A DNA stretch of 7,596 nt, taken from NCBI GenBank assembly GCA_017414585.1, contig JAFQLN010000019.1, forward strand, positions 1-7,596, given 5' to 3'. This DNA is from Clostridia bacterium (GTDB lineage Bacteria > Bacillota_A > Clostridia > Oscillospirales > CAG-272). The notes under the pieces were generated by a model. It saw nothing but the letters and a program-made list of their open reading frames with translations, made no database searches and was not told the origin of the DNA. Shown here in pieces: positions 1 through 5,609 of this stretch (position 1 is the first letter of the stretch; each line of letters begins with the position of its first letter). Position numbers and translations under genes: made by a program.

Positions 1-21
1 AAAGATAGAAAGACAGACAGC

Positions 22-26
22 AGGTG
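22..26 (+). promoter_or_regulatory. ribosome binding site deciding the recombinase start
   Basis: AGGTG lies 5 bases before ATG at 32. It decides the start, because the reading frame stays open upstream to the window edge with no stop codon. No promoter can be judged, since only 31 bases precede the gene. Confidence 0.55.
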
Positions 27-31
27 AAAAG

Positions 32-1090
32 ATGCCGAATAACTTCAGAGATGAATTTCCGCCGCTCATTCAGCGGTTTGCCAATTACAAGGATGTTGTG
101 CAGGGATGCTCCGCTAAAACGGTGACGGAGTATCTGTTTGACCTGCGTACGTTCTGCCGGTTCCTCACCGCATCGAGAAACGGTCTGCCGATGGAAGGCG
201 ACGAATTTGAGGCAATCGACATTCGTTCTCTTGACACAGCCTTTTTTGAAAGCGTCACGACATCGGAGATTTACGATTTTCTTTCCTATGTCAAATCCGA
301 ACGCGGCAATGCCGACCGTGCAAGGGCGAGAAAACTGTCGGCGGTGAAGCAGTTTTACAAATACTGCACAGTACGTCAGTCGCTGTTTGAAAACAATCCG
401 GCGATCAATATCGAGTCGCCGAAGCTGAAAAAGAGTCTGCCGAAGCATCTTTCCGTGGACGAATGCGTGGATCTTTTGTCGGCGGTTACGGACGACACAG
501 AATCAAAAACGCGCGAAAGGGATTATGCAATTCTAACCCTGTTTCTCAACTGCGGCATCCGTCTTTCGGAACTTGCAGGCATCAGTCTGACCGATCTCGA
601 TAAAGAGCTTCGCTCCATGCGCGTGATCGGAAAAGGAAATAAGGAACGGATTGTATATCTGAACGACGCCTGCCGATCGGCAATTGCCGCATATCTCCCT
701 GTCCGGATGCAGACACCTGCCAAATATAAAGGAGAGTCCGCCTTGTTTCTCTCGGGACAGGGGAAACGCATTTCCGTGAAAACGGTGCAGTGGATGGTAA
801 AGAAATATCTCGGCGAAGCGGGGCTGGAATACCGGAATTATTCCACGCATAAGCTCCGTCATACCGCTGCAACGCTGATGTACCAATCGGGAGATGTGGA
901 TATCCGTGTTCTCAAAGATATTCTCGGGCATGAACAGCTCAACACTACACAAATCTATACCCATGTGTCCAACGATCACATGGAAGAAGCTATGACAAAG
1001 AATCCTCTTGCCGGAATCAAACCGAAAGCCGTGCCGAAACTGAAAAAACGGACGGAAACGGAAGCTGACGAAGAGGAAGGAACAATCTGA
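32..1090 (+). CDS. Xer-family tyrosine recombinase (XerC/XerD-like site-specific recombinase)
   Basis: This 352-residue protein is predicted to cut and rejoin DNA at specific sites through a 3'-phosphotyrosine intermediate, as XerC/XerD do when resolving chromosome dimers. An N-terminal SAM-like core-binding domain spans about residues 12-125 and the catalytic domain about 135-325. All catalytic residues are visible: Arg177 (NCGIR), Lys201 (GKGNKER), His273 and Arg276 (HKLRH), His300 (LGH) and the nucleophile Tyr309 (QIYTHV). It is longer than the usual ~300 residues, because of extra sequence around residues 47-70 and a charged tail (about 332-352) that is basic and then acidic. The frame is open to the window edge, but ATG at 32 is preceded by AGGTG at 22-26 with 5-base spacing and the family N-terminus fits. 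A GH95 frame follows 12 bases after the stop, suggesting co-transcription. No phage or transposon genes or attachment sites adjoin it, so a housekeeping role is more likely than an integrase, but XerC cannot be told from XerD here. Confidence 0.93.
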   Translation: MPNNFRDEFPPLIQRFANYKDVVQGCSAKTVTEYLFDLRTFCRFLTASRNGLPMEGDEFEAIDIRSLDTAFFESVTTSEIYDFLSYVKSERGNADRARARKLSAVKQFYKYCTVRQSLFENNPAINIESPKLKKSLPKHLSVDECVDLLSAVTDDTESKTRERDYAILTLFLNCGIRLSELAGISLTDLDKELRSMRVIGKGNKERIVYLNDACRSAIAAYLPVRMQTPAKYKGESALFLSGQGKRISVKTVQWMVKKYLGEAGLEYRNYSTHKLRHTAATLMYQSGDVDIRVLKDILGHEQLNTTQIYTHVSNDHMEEAMTKNPLAGIKPKAVPKLKKRTETEADEEEGTI

Positions 1091-1096
1091 AAGGAG
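1091..1096 (+). promoter_or_regulatory. ribosome binding site of the GH95 gene
   Basis: AAGGAG starts immediately after the recombinase stop codon (1088-1090) and sits 6 bases before ATG 1103. The two genes are therefore packed as a likely operon, and there is no room for a separate promoter between them. Confidence 0.8.
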
Positions 1097-1102
1097 AACT
1101 TT

Positions 1103-3318
1103 ATGAAAGCGTACAAACTGTACCTCGACAATGCTGCGGACAACTGGGAGAATGCCTCTCCGGTCGGAAACGGCGCAGCAGGCATGATGATCTACGGGGG
1201 CGTGGCAAAAGAGCGGATTGCCTTGAACGAAGAAAGTATCTGGTCGGGTGATCCGATTGATATGAAATCCGAGGGGAAGCCGGAAAAGATCAAGTATATC
1301 CGACAGCTGTTTCTGGACGGATTGACGTATGAAGCAAACAAGTTCATCAACGAAAATATGGGTGAATATAAGCGTGTAAAGGCGTATGAATATGCCGGTG
1401 AACTGTATGTTCAGCTCCACGAGGATGACGAATGTGAAAACTACCGCCGTGAAATCGATCTCACACACGGTGTCTGCACGGTTACTTACGATAAGAACGG
1501 TGTGGCATATAAGAGAGAGTATTTTGCGTCCATGACCACGGGACTGCTTTGCGCAAAGTACACTTCTTTCGATAAGTTCTCTGCGGTGATTTCTTTCCGC
1601 CGGGAAAATACAGCTTATACAAATGTTACGCCGGACGGTCTCTGCTCCCGCGTTGAAACTGCGTTCGGTGAACATCCTTTTGTTGTCCATACCAGAATTG
1701 TCACGGACGGAAAGACGTGTGTCGAAGAAGGAAAGACAGCTGTAAAAGATGCAACATATGCAGAAGTCTACACTGCCATTGCACCGTCGTTCAAGTATGA
1801 TGATTTCACTGCACAGGCTGAAAAGATACTTGAAAAAGCTGCCGCAGGCTGGGATGTTCTGTATAAGGAAAGCACGGAAAAATACGCCTCCTTTATGACC
1901 CGCTCCGATATTTCCTTCGACAAAGCAGATCCTGCGCTGGAAGAAATGCCGGTGTCTGCGCGTCTGCAGAGACTGAAAGACGATCCGGAAGCTGAAGACC
2001 CCGGACTGCTTTCCCTCTACTGGCAGTTCGGCAAGTACCTTCTCGTCGGTTCGAGCAACCCGTACGCACTTCTTCCGGCAAATCTGCAGGGGGTATGGGC
2101 GAATGGACTGACCCCGCCGTGGAATTCCGACTATCACACCAATATCAATCTTCAGATGAATTACTGGCACGCGGAACAGGCGAATATCGGCGACTGCACG
2201 GCACCTCTGTTTGCTTACATGAACAACTTCCTCCTGCCCGGCGGCAAGAAAGCGGCAGAAGGCATCTACGGTACGCGCGGCTTGGTGGTGCACCATTTGT
2301 CCGATATTTACCAGTTTGCAGCCATTGCGGACGGTCCGTGGGGACTGTGGCCGCTCGGCGGTGCATGGATGGCATTCCATATGTGGGAACACTACCTCTA
2401 CACAAACGATGTTGCATTTTTGCGTGAAACGGCATACGGCTATATTCGCGAAGCTGCACTGTTCTGGATCGACAACCTCTTTGCCGATGAAAACGGCGTG
2501 CTCCATACCGGTCCGTCCACCTCTCCGGAAAACCGCTTTATCATAGTACGGCAGAACGGCGAGAAGCAAACGCATACATCACGTATTCGCCTACCATGGA
2601 TATCGAAATTGTCGGCGGACTGCTTGATTTTTATGTGGAAACGGAAAAGATTCTCGGAATTGATCCCGAAACGGCGAAAATTGCAGCTGAAAAGCGTGCA
2701 AAGATGCCGCCGCTGCGTGTGGGCAAGCATGGTCAGCTGATGGAATGGATTGAAGATTATGACGAACCGGAACCGGGACACCGTCATATTTCGCACGCAT
2801 TCGGTCTGTATCCGGCAGCGCAGATTTCCAGAAAAACGCCCGAACTGTACAAAGCGATCGAAGTGACACTCGACAGAAGACTTGCATCCGGCGGCGGACA
2901 TACGGGCTGGTCGCGCGCATGGCTGATCAATCTGTTTGCAAGACTGAGAAACGCGAACAAGACTTACGAAAATATCCGCGCGCTGTTTACCCGCTCCACG
3001 CTTCCGAACCTGTTCGACACGCATCCGCCGTTCCAGATTGACGGAAACTTCGGCGGTGCTGCCGGCATCGGTGAAATGGTTATGCAGAGCCACGAAGACG
3101 TGATTTCTCTCCTGCCCGCTGTATCCTCAAAACTCGCGGACGGTTCGTTCACGGGACTGAGAGCACGCGGCGGCGTAACGGTTTCCGCTGCATGGAAGAA
3201 CGGAAAAATCACACGTGTGGAAGTGAATCCGGACAAGGCCGGTATCGTTCGCGTGGAACTTGAAAACGGTGAAATCATCCCGATTGAAGCGGACGGCGCG
3301 ACGGTCTGGACAAGATAA
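1103..3318 (+). pseudogene. GH95 alpha-L-fucosidase, broken by one frameshift
   Basis: Joined across the frameshift, this encodes about 737-738 residues, close to the family's catalytic length. The product would hydrolyse terminal alpha-L-fucose, mostly alpha-1,2 linked, with inversion. Frame A opens with the family start (NWENASPVGNGAAGMMIYGG, residues 14-33; then EESIWSGDP). It holds DYHTNINLQMNYW with Asn347 and Asn349, counterparts of the Asn pair that activates water in the Bifidobacterium enzyme AfcA, and STSPENRF with the predicted general acid Glu476. Frame B resumes as AYITYSPTMDIEIV, then GHRHISHAFGLYP, GHTGWSRAW and IDGNFGGAAGIGE, whose Asp (codon at 3040) matches the remaining AfcA catalytic residue. 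His345, two before the Asn pair, favours fucosidase over the GH95 alpha-L-galactosidases, which I recall having Thr there. No signal peptide is seen, so it would act in the cytoplasm on imported oligosaccharides. Unrepaired, frame A runs on as about 57 nonsense residues to a stop at 2738-2740. AAGGAG at 1091-1096 serves the ATG. A sequencing error is possible. Confidence 0.9.
2558..2577 (+). other. site of the frameshift within the GH95 gene
   Basis: Up to about 2560 the family sequence reads in the frame of the 1103 start (SPENRF, then NGEKQ). From about 2572 it reads one base back (AYITYSPTMDIEIV). One missing base, for example a fourth A in the CAAAC run at 2567-2571, gives NGEKQNAYITYS. 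Two extra bases, for example a duplicated GA at 2561-2564, gives NGEANAYITYS. Both joins look natural. I see no classic X_XXY_YYZ slippery heptamer and no Shine-Dalgarno-like stimulator just upstream, so programmed frameshifting is unlikely. Confidence 0.82.
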
Positions 3319-3357
3319 ACGGAATAGACGGACAAGCTGACAGGGTTCAGATAACAG

Positions 3358-3409
3358 AAAAGCTGCTGAACGAAGGAAATTTCCTTTGCACAGCAGCTTT
3401 TGCTTTTGA
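3358..3409. terminator. bidirectional intrinsic terminator with nested palindrome
   Basis: A perfect 11-bp stem pairs AAAAGCTGCTG (3358-3368) with CAGCAGCTTTT (3391-3401). On the + strand it continues into TTTTGCTTTTG, giving a T-rich tail. On the - strand the A-tract of the left arm supplies the T-tract. The 22-base interior contains a second perfect palindrome, AAGGAAATTTCCTT (3373-3386), which can form its own inner stem. It lies 39 bases after the GH95 stop (3316-3318) and 9 bases beyond the stop of the convergent gene (3411-3413), so it can end both transcripts. Confidence 0.9.
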
Positions 3410-3410
3410 T

Positions 3411-5270
3411 TCAGTCAAGCAGGATATCGTCGTTTGCCAGAAGGAACGCACAGTCCGCAATCCGTTCGGTGCAGAGATCCGACAGATCCCGGAAAAGGTA
3501 CGGATCCAGCCGATTCATCGTTCCCCATTCATAGGCATCATAATTGGATTTGATGTTGTTGTGGGGCTTTTTGTAGTACAGCGTATCGGAGATGAACGAA
3601 CCGATTGCCATGTGTGTCTGCTGGCATACAAGCCCGCTGTCCGCTTCCAGAAGGTTCTGACCGAACATCACGGCTTTGTCGTTGTGTATGCCCAGAAGCG
3701 GCAGAAGCGTCGGCAGAACGTCCATGTGCCCGCCTGCAATCGAACAGGTCTCCGTCCGGTTCATACCGGGAATGTGGATGATCAGCGGAACATTGAAGAC
3801 ATCGTAGGAGGAGTAGGTGCGCCCGAGCAGTTTCGATACGCGCTCCATATTTTTCGGATCGGTATTGGCGAGTGCGTAGTGGTCTCCGTAAATGACAAGA
3901 ACGGAATTGTCATACAGTCCTGCTTCTTTCAGCATGGAAATGAAGGAGCCGATGGCGCGGTCTGCGTAATTGATTGCATGAAGGTACAGTCCGAAAAGCG
4001 TTTGTTCGTCTTCCGGAATCAGCGTGATATCTCTGTCCTTGAGCGGAATGCCGTACGGATAATGCGAGGACAGGGTGACATAGAAAGCATAGAACGGTTC
4101 TTCGTACGTTTTCAGCTCCTCCATGGTCTGGCGGAACATTTCCATGTCGGACAGTCCCATCGGGAACATATCCGTCTGTTCAAGGTCTTCGAGAGAGGTA
4201 AAGGAGTCAAAGCCCTGTCCCGGATAGGCAGCTTCCCGGTTCCAGAAGGAGGGAATATACGCATGGAAGGCGTGGGCGCCGCTGTATCCGTGATCCTTGA
4301 GCAGATACGGGAGACCGTGGTATGTGTTGTCCGGATACTTTACATAAGCGGCTTCCTGGTCCGGTGCGAACAGGGAATTGTTGACAGCGAACTCAGCATC
4401 CGCAGTATTTCCCCCGCCGATCTGATAGTAATAGCGGTCAAAGTAGAAGGAGTCCTGCGCGATGAGAGCGTTGAGATTCGGCATGATTTCCTGCCCTTCA
4501 TAAGATCGTCCGAGGACGAAATTCTGCAGTGCTTCCACCTGAATGATGATGACATTGCGTCCTTCGGCAATCCCCCACACATCGCTGTCAGACCAGTCAG
4601 GTTCGGTGTAAAGCGACTTGTCCACGTTGCGTTCGCCTGCGGAAGACCAGATCGTGCGGACAGCGTCGGTTGTGTGATAGCAGAAAAGCTCGTTGAGCAT
4701 ATATGCCGGTTCAAATGCGGGGAAGAGGAAGGTGAAAAGAAACGCCGCCGCAGAGACCGGGAGTATGACAAGAAGCGTCTTTCTGCGGCTGAAGCGTGCG
4801 CCGGCAAACTGCTTGGCAGCCTGCGCCAGTTTTGTCCGGGACAGCTTTGCAAAGAGGAGGTCGGTGTGCAGGGAAAAAAGAAAAACGAAGGGGAGATCGG
4901 CAATCATTGCCAGATGCTTCAGCTGGATGAGCGACTGAATGGTATCCGAAATGTCATCGAGCTGTCCGACCATGCCGAGCAGAGCCGCAGAGGGCAGTTT
5001 GGAAACATAGGCGAAATACACACCGTCAATCCCCATGGCAAAGGAAGCGAGCCAGTAGATGACGGTCATAATCGGACGGGCTTTTATGGGAAACAGACAG
5101 ACAAGCAGCGCGTATAGGGTGAGGAAAATCCCGCCGGTTGCCAGCGCCAGAGGAGGTTCAAATTCCGCCAGCCGGAGTCCTGAGTAAACCAGACGCGACT
5201 TGAGCGTCAGAAAAAGGGTGAGAATAAAGATATATACGGTATTGGAAAAAGGGACTGCGGATTTTTTCAT
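3411..5270 (-). CDS. LTA synthase family protein (membrane phosphoglycerol transferase, sulfatase fold)
   Basis: This 619-residue polytopic membrane enzyme is predicted to transfer glycerol-phosphate from phosphatidylglycerol onto a glycolipid anchor or polymer on the outer face of the membrane. Five hydrophobic segments lie near residues 10-27, 41-62, 68-90, 118-140 and 166-185. The extracellular alkaline-phosphatase/sulfatase domain starts at about 238. Active-site residues by comparison with Staphylococcus aureus LtaS are Glu246 (QVEALQNF; Glu255 there), nucleophile Thr289 (GGGNTADAEF; Thr300), His403 (LSSHYPYG; His416) and Asp463-His464 (YGDHY; Asp475-His476). The near-constant offset and ~620-650-residue length fit LtaS. 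No AXA-type cleavage site between membrane and catalytic parts is obvious. ATG 5268-5270 is preceded by AAAGG with 9-base spacing. It is transcribed alone, convergent with the GH95 gene and divergent from nrdD. It could be main LtaS, an LTA primase or a stress paralogue; sequence alone does not say. Confidence 0.92.
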   Translation of the reverse strand: MKKSAVPFSNTVYIFILTLFLTLKSRLVYSGLRLAEFEPPLALATGGIFLTLYALLVCLFPIKARPIMTVIYWLASFAMGIDGVYFAYVSKLPSAALLGMVGQLDDISDTIQSLIQLKHLAMIADLPFVFLFSLHTDLLFAKLSRTKLAQAAKQFAGARFSRRKTLLVILPVSAAAFLFTFLFPAFEPAYMLNELFCYHTTDAVRTIWSSAGERNVDKSLYTEPDWSDSDVWGIAEGRNVIIIQVEALQNFVLGRSYEGQEIMPNLNALIAQDSFYFDRYYYQIGGGNTADAEFAVNNSLFAPDQEAAYVKYPDNTYHGLPYLLKDHGYSGAHAFHAYIPSFWNREAAYPGQGFDSFTSLEDLEQTDMFPMGLSDMEMFRQTMEELKTYEEPFYAFYVTLSSHYPYGIPLKDRDITLIPEDEQTLFGLYLHAINYADRAIGSFISMLKEAGLYDNSVLVIYGDHYALANTDPKNMERVSKLLGRTYSSYDVFNVPLIIHIPGMNRTETCSIAGGHMDVLPTLLPLLGIHNDKAVMFGQNLLEADSGLVCQQTHMAIGSFISDTLYYKKPHNNIKSNYDAYEWGTMNRLDPYLFRDLSDLCTERIADCAFLLANDDILLD

Positions 5271-5272
5271 GA

Positions 5273-5284
5273 AAAGGTACCTTT
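5273..5284. repeat. 12-bp perfect palindrome over the ribosome binding site of the LTA-synthase gene
   Basis: AAAGGTACCTTT is self-complementary and ends 2 bases before the start codon of the minus-strand gene. It includes that gene's AAAGG ribosome binding sequence. It could be an operator half-site pair, or chance: as a hairpin it has no loop and would be poor in RNA. Confidence 0.4.
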
Positions 5285-5353
5285 GCGTGATTGAACTGAT
5301 TTGTGCGTGTATGTTTCAGAGCCAAAGAACGGGTCCGGCGGACGATACGACTT

Positions 5354-5359
5354 ATTATA
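5354..5359 (-). promoter_or_regulatory. candidate -10 element for the LTA-synthase gene
   Basis: Read on the minus strand this is a perfect TATAAT, preceded by TGCGG. At the usual 16-18-base spacing no good -35 hexamer is present (TATCTT is the 17-base candidate), so the promoter may depend on an activator or another feature. A start near 5347 would give a leader of about 77 bases before ATG 5270. Confidence 0.5.
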
Positions 5360-5434
5360 CCGCAGGGCAGGCGTGAAAGATAGCGGAATTTGAAAACATT
5401 TTTAAGAAAATCTTGCGAAATTTCAAAAAAGCCC

Positions 5435-5464
5435 TTGACAAAATCAAATCGCGGCAAATTAGAT
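5435..5464 (+). promoter_or_regulatory. possible second upstream promoter for nrdD
   Basis: A perfect TTGACA at 5435-5440 is followed after 18 bases by TTAGAT at 5459-5464, which matches four of six -10 positions. The stretch before it is A-rich (5401-5430) and could act as an UP element. It is weaker than the promoter 64 bases downstream and may be inactive. Confidence 0.3.
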
Positions 5465-5498
5465 AAATTTTCCTCCGATTTTTGTTGGAAATTCTGCC

Positions 5499-5527
5499 TT
5501 GACAATCCGATGACGATCGTTTATAAT
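5499..5527 (+). promoter_or_regulatory. sigma-A/sigma-70 promoter of nrdD
   Basis: Perfect -35 TTGACA (5499-5504), a 17-base spacer and perfect -10 TATAAT (5522-5527). Transcription would start near 5534, leaving a leader of about 75 bases. A promoter this close to consensus would be strong by default, which fits a gene controlled mainly by repression. Confidence 0.85.
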
Positions 5528-5548
5528 ATATCTTGCAATGCGTTGAAA

Positions 5549-5579
5549 GGGTATACAAGATGTGGTGTACCCATTTTTT
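5549..5579 (+). terminator. terminator-like hairpin in the nrdD leader (candidate attenuator)
   Basis: GGGTATAC (5549-5556) pairs with GTGTACCC (5565-5572) over 8 bp with one G-U pair and an 8-base loop, followed by A and six T's (5574-5579). The geometry is that of a modest intrinsic terminator placed between promoter and start codon. No clear antiterminator is visible; 5560-5565 can pair weakly with 5587-5592. It may instead be a by-product of the palindromic NrdR box. Confidence 0.5.
5553..5568 (+). promoter_or_regulatory. NrdR box 1 (upstream)
   Basis: The 16-mer matches the published-style NrdR consensus (acaCwAtATaTwGtgt, from memory) at 12 of 16 positions, including the outer C and GTGT. 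It lies about 20 bases downstream of the predicted transcription start. NrdR is an ATP-cone, zinc-ribbon repressor of ribonucleotide reductase genes. The box also falls inside the leader hairpin. Confidence 0.62.
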
Positions 5580-5583
5580 ATAA

Positions 5584-5599
5584 GTTCTACATATTGTGT
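5584..5599 (+). promoter_or_regulatory. NrdR box 2 (downstream)
   Basis: This 16-mer (core CTACATATTGTGT) matches the NrdR consensus at 12 of 16 positions. It begins exactly 31 bases after box 1, leaving a 15-base gap. That three-turn spacing is the hallmark of paired NrdR boxes. It ends directly before the ribosome binding site. Confidence 0.68.
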
Positions 5600-5606
5600 A
5601 AGGTGG
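5600..5606 (+). promoter_or_regulatory. ribosome binding site of nrdD
   Basis: AAGGTGG matches AAGGAGG at all but one base and lies 3 bases before ATG 5610 (6 bases when counted from the AAGG core). It abuts NrdR box 2, and no other start in this frame nearby has comparable support. Confidence 0.7.
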
Positions 5607-5609
5607 ATT

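Larger units (their letters stand above)
5271..5609. other. divergent intergenic regulatory region
   Basis: These 339 bases separate the LTA-synthase gene from nrdD and contain no convincing gene. The half next to the LTA-synthase gene (about 5271-5360) holds its ribosome binding site and a -10 element. The middle (5385-5480) is strongly A+T rich with A-tracts and a weaker TTGACA promoter candidate. The half next to nrdD holds a near-consensus promoter, two NrdR-like boxes and a terminator-like hairpin. Short frames here lack ribosome binding sites and known motifs. Confidence 0.75.

Noticed and set aside
533..2575. 680-codon open frame on the minus strand
   Set aside because: It lies antisense to the recombinase and fucosidase genes, whose sense frames have full family motifs. 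Its translation has the Arg/Cys/Phe/His-rich look of a reverse-strand shadow and no recognisable domain. It spans two unrelated genes.
2558..2600. Programmed -1 ribosomal frameshifting to make a full-length fucosidase
   Set aside because: The direction would fit, but there is no X_XXY_YYZ slippery heptamer, no internal Shine-Dalgarno at the right distance and no obvious downstream hairpin. GH95 enzymes are not known to use recoding.
3561..5117. 518-codon open frame on the plus strand
   Set aside because: It is antisense to the LTA-synthase gene, which has all active-site residues. No domain or good ribosome binding site is seen, and the open frame is explained by sense-strand codon bias against codons that read as stops in reverse.
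5510..5540. Possible dif-like recombination site (T+A-rich core around TTATAATATATC), suggested by the nearby Xer gene
   Set aside because: Only one arm has any resemblance to Firmicute dif and no matching right arm is present. The core is better explained as the -10 element of a 17-spaced promoter.
5534..5609. Riboswitch (for example cobalamin) in the nrdD leader
   Set aside because: The leader of about 75 bases is too short for known cobalamin riboswitches and shows no B12-box-like conserved segment. Class III reductase does not use B12.
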